DNA of 64,000 nt from CAMLFJ01 sp035524955 (GTDB lineage Bacteria > Methylomirabilota > Methylomirabilia > Rokubacteriales > CSP1-6), in assembly GCA_035524955.1 (NCBI GenBank), contig DATLFG010000105.1, forward strand, positions 1 to 64,000, given 5' to 3'. The translations under genes were made by a program, and so were the position numbers. The notes beneath the pieces were generated by a model that had not been told where the DNA came from, made no database searches, and was given only the letters and a program-made list of their open reading frames with translations. Below, piece by piece: positions 37,137 through 44,291 of the stretch (its first letter is position 1; each line of letters opens with the position of its first letter).

Positions 37137-37622
37137 ATGACCTACGAGCCGAGCGACAAGATCGGAACCCTGACCGACACCGAGCTGGCCACGTTCCTGG
37201 ACGAGGCCTGGAACGGCCGCATCGCCACGATCAGCCCCGAGGGCTGGCCCTACGTCGCGCCCGTGTGGTACGAGTTCGAGCGGGCCACCCGGACCTTCCT
37301 GGTGGTCGGGCGCGAGCGGGCGCAGTGGATCGCCCACATCCGCACGAACCCGCGCGTGGCCTTCCACGTGGCCGACGACGTGCACGCCCAACACACGCGG
37401 GTGCAGTCGCAGGCCACCGCCCGCATCCTGGAGGGGCCGATCGCCCCCACCGCGAGCCCGACCCTGCTCGAGCTGACCCACCGCCTCTCCCGCCGGTACC
37501 TCGGTCCCGACGGTCCGCGCTACGCCGAGAAGACCCTGGGGCGGCCCCGCGTGCTGGTCCGCCTGGAGCCGGTGACCTGGACCACCTGGACCGGCCAGGA
37601 GTGGCACCCGCGCTATCGCTGA
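37137..37622 (+). CDS. Pyridoxamine 5'-phosphate oxidase-like FMN-binding protein
   Basis: A protein of 161 aa of the split-barrel flavin-binding family: FLDEAWNGRIATISPEGWPYVAPVWYEF, FLVVGRERAQWIAHIRTNPRVAFHVADD. It probably binds FMN, F420 or heme, but the reaction is unknown. The ATG at 37137 is preferred. A GTG 6 nt upstream overlaps the permease stop and would also work. Confidence 0.8.
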   Translation: MTYEPSDKIGTLTDTELATFLDEAWNGRIATISPEGWPYVAPVWYEFERATRTFLVVGRERAQWIAHIRTNPRVAFHVADDVHAQHTRVQSQATARILEGPIAPTASPTLLELTHRLSRRYLGPDGPRYAEKTLGRPRVLVRLEPVTWTTWTGQEWHPRYR

Positions 37623-38018
37623 ATGAAGCGCGCGCTCGTCATGTTCGCCCGGGCGCTCGGACGCCGCTGCCCCAGCTGCGGCGCAGGCCCGGTGATCACG
37701 CGGTGGATCCACACGGTGCCGGCCTGCCCGCGGTGCCGGCTGCGGCTGGACCGCGGCGAGTCCGACTACTTCCTGGGCGCGATCGTCTTCAACATGGCCT
37801 TCGCGGAGGGCCTCTTCGCCGCGGCGCTGCTCGCGGTGCTGCTCTGGACCTGGCCGAACCCGCCGTGGGACGCGCTCTACTACGGCGGCATCCCCGGGCT
37901 GATCGTGGCGCCGATCCTCTTCTACCCCTACTCCAAGCTCCTCTGGCTCGCCTTCGACCTGCTCTTCCGCCCGCTCCGACCGACCGACTTCGAGCCTCCT
38001 CCTCCTCGCTCCGCGTAG
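37623..38018 (+). CDS. DUF983 family zinc-ribbon membrane protein
   Basis: A protein of 131 aa. The N-terminus has two CxxC pairs (RRCPSCGAG and PACPRCRLRL), as in DUF983. The two membrane helices are FAEGLFAAALLAVLLWTW and GLIVAPILFYPYSKLLWLAF. It starts one base after the preceding stop. Function unknown. Confidence 0.82.
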   Translation: MKRALVMFARALGRRCPSCGAGPVITRWIHTVPACPRCRLRLDRGESDYFLGAIVFNMAFAEGLFAAALLAVLLWTWPNPPWDALYYGGIPGLIVAPILFYPYSKLLWLAFDLLFRPLRPTDFEPPPPRSA

Positions 38019-38147
38019 CCGCGCCATGGCTCGCGCCGCAGTAGCCGCCGGGCTTTCCCACGGCCACGCTGGCCCAGCCGCGCACCTCGTCGAGCACGTC
38101 GACGACGTCATCGAGCCGCGCGGGCGGGCAGTATGCCACCGGTCAGC

Positions 38148-38609
38148 TCAGGGCGCGCGCCACTTCTGATGCAACGGGCGCATCGCGGGCGTCAGCACGT
38201 TCTCCCACCGCGTATGCATGACCCGCTCGATCCAGAGCTCGAAGAGCGTCTCCGACTCGTCCGCCATGTGCCGGGCGTCGCGCAGCACGGCGATGCGCGT
38301 CGCGGGCTCGTCGACCAGCTGCGCGCGGCCGGCCACGTAGAACTCGTCGCTGCCCGGCTTCGGCTGGGGGAAGGTCTGCAGGGCGTAGCGGCCGTCCCGG
38401 ACCAGGTCCGCGCGCTTGGGAGACGTGGGGGTGATCAGCACGTAGAGCCGCTCGCCCGAGATGACCGGGCACACCGGGTGCAGCCTGGGGGCCCCGTCCG
38501 GCCGGAGGGTGGCGAGGAACGCCAGCCCCACGCCGAACTGGTTGTACAGGCCGCGGCCTGCCTGCGCGAGATCGGGGGCCGCCGTCGCGAAGTCCGTCCA
38601 GGTGACCAT
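38148..38609 (-). CDS. Pyridoxamine 5'-phosphate oxidase-like protein
   Basis: A protein of 153 aa with the FMN-binding split barrel: VGLAFLATLRPDGAPRLHPVCPVISGERLYVLITPTSPKRADLVRDGRYALQTF. It is the second of three such proteins in the window and is not closely similar to the others by eye. It follows the AraC-type regulator gene directly on the same strand. Confidence 0.8.
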   Translation of the reverse strand: MVTWTDFATAAPDLAQAGRGLYNQFGVGLAFLATLRPDGAPRLHPVCPVISGERLYVLITPTSPKRADLVRDGRYALQTFPQPKPGSDEFYVAGRAQLVDEPATRIAVLRDARHMADESETLFELWIERVMHTRWENVLTPAMRPLHQKWRAP

Positions 38610-38610
38610 G

Positions 38611-39513
38611 TCAGAGTGGCCTGACCGGCGCGCAGAGATCGGCGCGGAACGCGCCCGGGCGCCCGCCGACCTGCGGGTTGCCCCGGTACAGCTCCAGGCA
38701 CGGTCGGTCGTCCGGCTCGTACCCGCTGTCGGGCAGCCAGGACCGATAGAGGGCATCCCAGGCCAGAGGGATCCGGTGCGCGGTACCGGAGTACCTGTTC
38801 ACCGCATAGCGGCCGCCCGGTAGATCGATGAGGTTGACGAGGCGGTCGCTCTGGAAGTCCGGCGGGACCACCACGCAGGCATCGTACCGGCACTTCTCGG
38901 GCGGCGTGACCCACGCGTCGTCGTGCCCGATGCCGATCCGCAGTCGATCCGCCTCGTCCAGGCCGCGCGTGCTTATCCATCGCCTGAACCGGATCCAGAG
39001 GGCCGGGATGCCGCCGGCGCCATAGGGGCCGACATGGCGCATGTACGCGACGCGGTGGGGCGGCAGCTCCTGGATGCTCACGCGCATGCGGCGAGCCTGC
39101 ACCCTCGCGCCGGGCCGCGCTTTGCCCGGCTTGCGAAGCGGTTTGCCGCGCTTGCTCCAGCGTCGGGCGCCGCCGGCCCGCCACTCGGTCGCGCTCGTGC
39201 CGAAGTGGGCCCGGAAGGCGCGGGCGAAGCCGGCGGCCGACGCGAAGCCGTGATCGAGCGCGACCGCGAGCACGCTCTGATCTGGGTGGTGGATCAGCGA
39301 GACCGCGGCGCGCTCGAGCCTCTGTCGCTGGACGAAGGCCGACAGTGTCTCACCGGTGACCGTCCGGAAGACCCGGTGGAAGTGGAACGGCGAGAACAGG
39401 GCAATCCGCGCCAGGCGCTCGAGCGGGAGATCGTCCGCCAGGTGATCCCGGACGTGGTCGATCACCCGGTTGACCCGCTTCTCGTACTCGAGGCGGTTCG
39501 GGCCCGGCCGCAT
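38611..39513 (-). CDS. AraC family regulator with GyrI-like effector domain
   Basis: A protein of 300 aa. Residues 1-115 hold two HTH motifs (LPLERLARIALFSPFHFHRVFRTVTGETLSAFVQRQRLERAA and ALDHGFASAAGFARAFRAHFGTSATEWR). A basic linker follows, then a SOUL/GyrI-like ligand-binding domain (VSIQELPPHRVAYMRHVGPYGAGGIP). The DNA-binding domain comes first, as in Rob. It likely senses a small hydrophobic ligand and may control the adjacent downstream FMN-binding gene (stop-to-start gap of 1 nt). Confidence 0.88.
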   Translation of the reverse strand: MRPGPNRLEYEKRVNRVIDHVRDHLADDLPLERLARIALFSPFHFHRVFRTVTGETLSAFVQRQRLERAAVSLIHHPDQSVLAVALDHGFASAAGFARAFRAHFGTSATEWRAGGARRWSKRGKPLRKPGKARPGARVQARRMRVSIQELPPHRVAYMRHVGPYGAGGIPALWIRFRRWISTRGLDEADRLRIGIGHDDAWVTPPEKCRYDACVVVPPDFQSDRLVNLIDLPGGRYAVNRYSGTAHRIPLAWDALYRSWLPDSGYEPDDRPCLELYRGNPQVGGRPGAFRADLCAPVRPL

Positions 39514-39533
39514 CGTCGATCCGGTGTTGCGGG

Positions 39534-39938
39534 CTACAGCCGGCCGTGCTGCTCGACCTGCTTCCAGTAGGTGTCCTTGTTCAGGATCTTGTCGCCGCGG
39601 AACTCGTAGAGATCGCAGCCCTGGTAGTTGAGGAGCTCGCCGTCCGCGCTCGTGCCGGTGACCATCCACACGGAGACCGCCCGATTGCCGGTCACGAAGT
39701 GATCGATGTGGTCCCAGCGCATGCCACTGATGACCTTGAAGCGGTCGGCCAGGACCTTCCCGATCGCCGCCCGCCCGTGAACGCGGCGCCCGCACGGCTC
39801 GGGGCCGCGGGCCATCAGGAACGTCGCGTCCTCCGCGAAGAAGGTCAGGATGCGGTCCACGTCACGGCTGTTGAAGGCGGCGTTGATCGCCATGAGCAGG
39901 TCGATGCTGGGGCCGGTGGCGGTCGTGGTGGTCATCAT
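39534..39938 (-). CDS. SnoaL-like / NTF2-fold protein
   Basis: A protein of 134 aa with the cone-shaped NTF2 fold: DLLMAINAAFNSRDVDRILTFFAEDATFLMARGPEPCGRRVHGRAAIGKVLADRF and a C-terminal YEFRGDKILNKDTYWKQ. Members bind small ligands or act as isomerases, and no reaction can be deduced. It lies 20 nt upstream of the AraC gene on the same strand. Confidence 0.8.
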   Translation of the reverse strand: MMTTTTATGPSIDLLMAINAAFNSRDVDRILTFFAEDATFLMARGPEPCGRRVHGRAAIGKVLADRFKVISGMRWDHIDHFVTGNRAVSVWMVTGTSADGELLNYQGCDLYEFRGDKILNKDTYWKQVEQHGRL

Positions 39939-39989
39939 GGCAGGACTCTGCCCGCTCCGGGCCCGGAGGTCAAGCGGGTGGCCGCGAAC

Positions 39990-40292
39990 TCACTCGCGAG
40001 GCTTCTCGGTCTCGGGAAGGCACTGATACTCCACGACCTTCGCCTTGGGATCCCACCGCCCCCCCTTCCATCCGGCGCGCAGGGTCCGGTTGATGGCCGT
40101 GGTCATCGCCCCCTTGCACCAGCGCTCGCCCTCGTAGACCTGCGTCCGTCGCCACTCGCCGTGATCCCGGCCGTTGACATCGACCGGGCGCTCCCACAGC
40201 GTCCACCGATGCTCGGCGGGACCGGCGGCGACGGCAAGCACGCCGCAGAGCAGCGCGAGGAGGGCGCGGGCCCGCGTCCGCGAGGCGATCAG
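39990..40292 (-). CDS. Small exported protein, paralogue of the 28092 gene
   Basis: About 100 aa. The signal-like segment RALLALLCGVLAVAAGPA is followed by HRWTLWERPVDVNG, WCKGAMT and a C-terminal KVVEYQCLPETEKP. The W-x-LW / C-x2-AMT / V-x3-CLPE pattern is shared with the product at 28092-28334. The start is uncertain: a CTG at 40292 overlaps the upstream stop, and the next ATG upstream (40367) would overlap that gene by 80 nt. Confidence 0.5.
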   Translation of the reverse strand: MIASRTRARALLALLCGVLAVAAGPAEHRWTLWERPVDVNGRDHGEWRRTQVYEGERWCKGAMTTAINRTLRAGWKGGRWDPKAKVVEYQCLPETEKPRE

Positions 40293-40480
40293 TCGCGGTA
40301 CTCGCAGTGGCCGCTGATCAGCGAATATGACCGTGACTCCTTCCACCAGCCGCCCGTACTGGCGCACCGGGCCGCCAGCTCTTCCTGCGTGTAGGCCGGC
40401 GGGACCGGGACGCCGGAGCAGGCCGTCAGCGCCAGCGTGCCGAGCAGCACGCCCAGCGCGGTTATCCGCAGGGTGCGCAT
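40289..40480 (-). CDS. Small lipoprotein
   Basis: A protein of 63 aa, MRTLRITALGVLLGTLALTACSG onward. The LTAC lipobox predicts cleavage and lipidation at the Cys. The mature part of about 43 aa has two further cysteines (AARCASTGG and GHCEYRD). TAGTAT (minus) is 10 nt before the ATG. It is coupled to the downstream small exported protein. Confidence 0.6.
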   Translation of the reverse strand: MRTLRITALGVLLGTLALTACSGVPVPPAYTQEELAARCASTGGWWKESRSYSLISGHCEYRD

Positions 40481-40522
40481 ATGCGCCAGCATACTACCCC
40501 CGGCGTCGGGCCCTCTGCCCGG

Positions 40523-40552
40523 TTGTCCGGGGGCCGGTCCGGACGCTATCCT
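40523..40552 (+). promoter_or_regulatory. Candidate promoter for the NAD-dependent dehydrogenase
   Basis: TTGTCC (40523-40528), an 18-bp spacer and TATCCT (40547-40552) lie 37 nt before the ATG at 40590, which has its own GAGGAGA Shine-Dalgarno. Confidence 0.4.
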
Positions 40553-40589
40553 CCATGGCGCAGACTCCATTCCCCTCGAGGAGACAGCC

Positions 40590-41492
40590 ATGCGGATCGG
40601 GTTCGTGGGCCTGGGCACGATGGGTGGACCGATGGCGAGGCGGCTGGCCGCGCAGGGTCATCAGGTGACCGGCTACGACGTGGACGCGGCCCGCGCCGCG
40701 CGCGCTCGCGAGAGCGGGGTCATGCTGGCCACTTCTCCGGCCGGCGCCGCGGAGGGCGCCGACGCCGTGCTCTCGAGCCTGCCGGACCCGGCCGCGCTCC
40801 GGCGCGCCTACCTGGGCGCCGATGGCGTGCTCGGCACCGTGAGGTCGGGCGCCACCCTCATCGACCTGAGCACGGTGGACCCCGACACCTGGCGCGAGGT
40901 CGCGGTGGCCGCGCGGGCCAGGGGCGCGGACTGCCTCGACGCGCCGGTGAGCGGCGGCCCGGCCGAGGCGGGTACCGGGAAGCTGGTCTTCCTGGTCGGG
41001 GGCGACGCCGCGGTGCTGGAGCGGTGCCGCGCGCTGCTGATGACCCTGGGGACCGAGATCCACCACGTCGGCCCGCTGGGATCGGGCCAGATCGTCAAGA
41101 TCGTCAATAACGTGATGTCCATCGGCAACGTGGCGGTGGCCGCGGAGGCCATGGTGCTGGGCGTGAAGGCGGGGATGGACCCGCAGCGCCTCTTCGACAT
41201 CCTGTCCACGAGCGGCGGGCGCTCGCACCATTTTCTCAAGCGATTTCCGAATGTTCTGGCCGGAGACTTCACGCCCTACTTCGGCATCGGGCTCTCGCGC
41301 AAGGATGTCTCCCTCGCGCTGGGCATGGCCGCCAAGCTCGAGGTGCCGATGCTCGTGGCGTCCACGGTGCGCCAGGTCTACGAGGCCGCGCACGCCCAGG
41401 GTTTCGGCCAGCTCGACATGGCCGCGGTCACCCGGCTCTACGAGCACTGGACCGGCGTCACGGTACGCGCGAAGCCGGAGCCCGCCGACTAG
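40590..41492 (+). CDS. NAD(P)-dependent 3-hydroxyacid dehydrogenase (HIBADH family)
   Basis: A protein of 300 aa. The nucleotide-binding motif is GFVGLGTMGGPMARRLA. The substrate motif is DAPVSGGPAEAGTGKLVF, the catalytic Lys is in GQIVKIVNNVMS, and the C-terminal all-helical domain includes FGIGLSRKDVSLAL. It may act on 3-hydroxyisobutyrate, tartronate semialdehyde or a similar acid. It converges on the ferredoxin-Rieske gene with a 4-nt overlap of the two ends. Confidence 0.9.
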   Translation: MRIGFVGLGTMGGPMARRLAAQGHQVTGYDVDAARAARARESGVMLATSPAGAAEGADAVLSSLPDPAALRRAYLGADGVLGTVRSGATLIDLSTVDPDTWREVAVAARARGADCLDAPVSGGPAEAGTGKLVFLVGGDAAVLERCRALLMTLGTEIHHVGPLGSGQIVKIVNNVMSIGNVAVAAEAMVLGVKAGMDPQRLFDILSTSGGRSHHFLKRFPNVLAGDFTPYFGIGLSRKDVSLALGMAAKLEVPMLVASTVRQVYEAAHAQGFGQLDMAAVTRLYEHWTGVTVRAKPEPAD

Positions 41493-42184
41493 ACCACGAC
41501 GTACAGATCTCCGCTGTCCACCTTGAGCGGGTAGCTGCGGAGGCCCTCCAGCGCGTCGCCCCGCGGCGCGCCGGTCTTGATGTCGAACTGCCACATGTGC
41601 TCGAGACAGGTCAGGACCGAGCCGTCGTGCATCCCCTGCTCCAGCGGGATGGTCTCGTGCGGGCACAGCGCCTGGAGGGCCACGTAGGCGTCGCCGGTGT
41701 GGACGATGAGGACGTTGACGCCTTCCACCGAGAACTCCTTCATCCCGTTGGCGGGCACCTCGGCGGCCGGGCCGACCCGCTTCCACGCGGGCGCCGGGTC
41801 GCCCGGGGGCCGGGCCTGGGCGCGCCCGGCGGCGGCCCGCTTGATGTCGGCCAGCTCGGCCTCGCTCACCTTGTTCGCGCCCGGCTTGCCGGGGTTATAG
41901 CGCAGCCGCTCCACCGGCCGGCCGGCCACGATGTGGGAGGTGACGATCTCGTCGAGGTCCGACTCCTGGACGCCCGCGTACCAGACGTCGTCCGGGTAGA
42001 AGACGATCATCGGACCCCGCCCGCACTGCGAGAAGCAGCCCGCCTTGTTGACGCGCATGTCGCCCGACCGGCCCATCTGCTTCGCCCGCTCCCGGAGGAT
42101 CTTCACGAACTTCTCGGTGTCGCCCTGCTCCGGGCAGGTCTCGCCGCTCGTGCACACGAAGACGTGCTGCTCGTACTGGCCCAT
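41489..42184 (-). CDS. Thioredoxin-like [2Fe-2S] ferredoxin fused to a Rieske domain
   Basis: A protein of 231 aa. Residues 1-100 are a Shethna-type ferredoxin with C11, C17, C50 and C54 (CTSGETC and AGCFSQCGRGP). After a Pro/Ala-rich linker, residues 130-231 form a Rieske domain with C174-x-H176 and C193-x2-H196 (CPHETIPLEQG and CLEHMWQF). Both clusters have complete ligands. It should carry electrons, probably from the reductase encoded next to it to an unknown oxygenase. AAAGGAG precedes the ATG. Confidence 0.85.
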   Translation of the reverse strand: MGQYEQHVFVCTSGETCPEQGDTEKFVKILRERAKQMGRSGDMRVNKAGCFSQCGRGPMIVFYPDDVWYAGVQESDLDEIVTSHIVAGRPVERLRYNPGKPGANKVSEAELADIKRAAAGRAQARPPGDPAPAWKRVGPAAEVPANGMKEFSVEGVNVLIVHTGDAYVALQALCPHETIPLEQGMHDGSVLTCLEHMWQFDIKTGAPRGDALEGLRSYPLKVDSGDLYVVV

Positions 42185-42215
42185 CGTCGCTCCTTTCGGT
42201 CCCAGCTGATCGATC

Positions 42216-43253
42216 CTAGCTGAACTTGTCGTACCGGATGTCGGCGGGCGATAGTCTCGCCTCGCGCAGCAGCAAACGCAAGCTCGCGTCCACCATCGGG
42301 GGCGGACCCGCCACGTAGGCGCGGACGTCGGCGAAGCGGCCCTTCATGCGCTCGCCCGCCACCGCGTGGACGAGACCGCGCGCGAAGGCGAACCCCGGAT
42401 AGGCCGCGGGCAGCGACGCGGGCACGTCCTCGTCGGACAGCGCGATCGTGACCGCCAGGCGCGCCGGGCCGCGCGCCTGGAGCGCCTGCAGCTCGTCGAG
42501 GAAGAAGCCGTCGCGCTCCGAGCGCACCCCGAAGTAGATGTGGCCGTGCCAGCCGGCGAAGTGGCCGGCCTCGCCGGCGCGCTGGAGGATCGACATCATG
42601 CCCGCGATCCCGCTGCCGCCCGCGATGCAGAGCACGTGCTTCGGGAGTCCGGGCCGGAAGGTCGCGTGCCCGAGGGGGCCGAAGAGGCCGAGGCGCGTGC
42701 CCTCGACCCCGACGCCGAAGAGCCACTCGCTCACCGCCCCGCCCGGCTTCTTCTTCACGACGAACGACAGGCGCCGGGCCGCCGGCTCGAAGTTCACCAT
42801 GGAGTAGGCGCGGGCCCCCGTGATGCCCGGCACCGTAAGCAGGGCGAACTGACCCGCGTCGAAATCGAGCGGCCGGTCGAGGTCCACGTCGAATGCGGCC
42901 ACGTCGTGGGTCAGGCGGCGCCAGCCGCGCACGACGCCGCCCAGCGCGCCGGGGAGCAGGGCGCCGGGCTCGCCCGCCTTGAGCACGCCGACCTCGAGCG
43001 CGCACTCCTCGCGCGCCACGCACTGGCACATCAGCAGCTCGGCCGGGTCCTTGAGGTAGCGGCCTCCGGGGGCGTCGGGCCACTCGCTCTCCACCCGACC
43101 GCTCACCAGCCTGGCCTTGCACGTGCCGCAGGTCCCGGTGCCGCATTCGTACGGGAGCTCGACGCCGCTGCGGAGCCCGGCATGGAGGATCTTCTCGCCG
43201 GGCTCGCACTCGAACTCGTGCGCCCCGCTCCGGGCGGTGACGGAGATCTTCAC
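42216..43253 (-). CDS. Ferredoxin-NAD(P)H reductase component of an oxygenase
   Basis: A protein of 345 aa. The N-terminal plant-type ferredoxin has C37, C42, C45 and C76 (CGTGTCGTC and MCQC). This is followed by an FAD domain (RAYSMVNFEP, GGAVSEWLFG) and an NAD domain (CIAGGSGIAGMMSIL, YVAGPPPMVDASLRLL). The layout is that of toluene/methane monooxygenase or aromatic dioxygenase reductases. It lies 31 nt upstream of the ferredoxin-Rieske gene. The terminal oxygenase is not in the window. Confidence 0.88.
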   Translation of the reverse strand: MKISVTARSGAHEFECEPGEKILHAGLRSGVELPYECGTGTCGTCKARLVSGRVESEWPDAPGGRYLKDPAELLMCQCVAREECALEVGVLKAGEPGALLPGALGGVVRGWRRLTHDVAAFDVDLDRPLDFDAGQFALLTVPGITGARAYSMVNFEPAARRLSFVVKKKPGGAVSEWLFGVGVEGTRLGLFGPLGHATFRPGLPKHVLCIAGGSGIAGMMSILQRAGEAGHFAGWHGHIYFGVRSERDGFFLDELQALQARGPARLAVTIALSDEDVPASLPAAYPGFAFARGLVHAVAGERMKGRFADVRAYVAGPPPMVDASLRLLLREARLSPADIRYDKFS

Positions 43254-43260
43254 GGCCGGC

Positions 43261-44085
43261 TCACCCCGGCAGCCTCCAGTCGAGCCACGCGCAGAGGGCG
43301 CGGCCCATGATCAGCTCCTTGTCGCGCGCGGTGAGCCACGGGAGCTCCTCGGTGAACAGCGCCACGCACTGCCGCCAGGTGCACGGCATGCGCGTGATGT
43401 CCGTCCCCCAGAACAGCCGCTCCGGCCCGAAGGCTTCGTGGAGCCGGCGGAGGTGGGGGTGGATATTGCGGTAAGGATAGGGCTCGCTCGAGTAGCTGGG
43501 CGCTCCCGTGGCCTTGACCGCCACGTTCGGATGCTTCGCGAGCGCCAGGAGCTCCGACAGGTTGGCCCAGGCCGCCTCGTCCTTCGTGCGGTGCGGCCGG
43601 CCGAGATGGTCGACGATCAGCTTGAGCCCCGGGTGGCGCTCGGCCACCTGCCCGACGAGCGGCAGGAAGTCCGCCGCGAGCAGCGCCAGCGGCACTCCGG
43701 CCCGCTCGGCGGCCGGCCACAGCCAGTCCAGGGTGCCGTCCGTCGGCCAGCTCTTCTGGTGCGGCTGCAGGAAGACGAACCGTAACCCGAGCATGCCCGG
43801 CTGGCGCGTCCAGCCGTCGATGAGACCGCGGCTCTCCGGTCGGTCGAGCGGGAACTTCCCGAGGATCGCCAGCCGGTCGGGGTGCTGGCGGGCGGCCTCG
43901 AGGGCGAGCCGATCCGAGCCCGGGTCCCAGCCCGGCGGGTGGATCACCGCCGCCTGGACGCCCGCCGCGTCCATCTCGGCGAGCAGCTCGTCCTTGGAGA
44001 ACACCGACGTGGGGCGGTGGGGCGGCAGGGGCGTGCCGCTGCCCCAGATATGCACCTGGGCGTCGACGATCAGCACGGCAGGCAT
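43261..44085 (-). CDS. Amidohydrolase family 2 protein
   Basis: A 274-aa TIM-barrel metal-dependent hydrolase. It has DAQVHIWGSGTP (D-x-H type first motif), AAVIHPPGWDP, LIVDHLGRP and RLFWGTDITRMP with the conserved Asp. This is the amidohydrolase-2 branch that includes lactonases and decarboxylases. It ends 7 nt before the reductase start, so it is probably in the same operon. The substrate is unknown. Confidence 0.85.
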   Translation of the reverse strand: MPAVLIVDAQVHIWGSGTPLPPHRPTSVFSKDELLAEMDAAGVQAAVIHPPGWDPGSDRLALEAARQHPDRLAILGKFPLDRPESRGLIDGWTRQPGMLGLRFVFLQPHQKSWPTDGTLDWLWPAAERAGVPLALLAADFLPLVGQVAERHPGLKLIVDHLGRPHRTKDEAAWANLSELLALAKHPNVAVKATGAPSYSSEPYPYRNIHPHLRRLHEAFGPERLFWGTDITRMPCTWRQCVALFTEELPWLTARDKELIMGRALCAWLDWRLPG

Positions 44086-44128
44086 GGTCTCGCGGCCCGT
44101 GGAGCAGGTCAAGGTCGAAGCCGCTCGC

Positions 44129-44157
44129 TTGACGGGCCGGGGGTCGCGTGCCACCAT
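44129..44157 (+). promoter_or_regulatory. Promoter of the trpS leader
   Basis: TTGACG (44129-44134), a 17-bp spacer and CACCAT (44152-44157) with an upstream TGc extension. The predicted start point falls at or next to the leader-peptide GTG at 44164, so the leader would be leaderless. Confidence 0.5.
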
Positions 44158-44163
44158 CGACGC

Positions 44164-44211
44164 GTGACTCGCAACCGCAACCATCAGCCCTGGTGGTGGC
44201 CGCCACAATAG
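44164..44211 (+). CDS. trpS leader peptide with three consecutive Trp codons
   Basis: A 15-codon frame, GTG to TAG, encoding MTRNRNHQPWWWPPQ. The three TGG codons are at 44191-44199. The frame is followed by a hairpin, an alternative pairing region and an intrinsic terminator before trpS. This is the layout of an amino-acid attenuator: low charged tRNA-Trp would stall the ribosome at the Trp run. Confidence 0.8.
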   Translation: MTRNRNHQPWWWPPQ

Positions 44212-44217
44212 GCGGCC
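44198..44217 (+). promoter_or_regulatory. Attenuator pause hairpin (1:2)
   Basis: GGCCGCC (44198-44204) pairs perfectly with GGCGGCC (44211-44217) around ACAATA. It overlaps the last leader codons. The right arm plus following bases, GCGGCCTC (44212-44219), is also perfectly complementary to GAGGCCGC (44253-44260), the 3' arm of the terminator, giving a competing antiterminator. Confidence 0.7.
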
Positions 44218-44233
44218 TCTCTCGTTGCTTCTG

Positions 44234-44273
44234 GGACCGCCGCCTCGTGGATGAGGCCGCGGTCCTTTTCTTT
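44234..44273 (+). terminator. Intrinsic terminator / attenuator before trpS
   Basis: Left arm 44234-44246 (GGACCGCCGCCTC) and right arm 44253-44265 (GAGGCCGCGGTCC) form 12 pairs with one C-C mismatch around the loop GTGGAT. TTTTCTTT (44266-44273) follows directly. The trpS Shine-Dalgarno lies 8-18 nt beyond, so termination here would block trpS. Confidence 0.88.
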
Positions 44274-44291
44274 CGCGCGAGAGGAGGAGTC

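Noticed and set aside
37789..38139. Minus-strand frame beginning MAYCPPARLDDVVDVLDEVRG
   Set aside because: The first 40 residues look protein-like, but the rest is Arg-rich shadow of the DUF983 gene; at most a truncated fragment.
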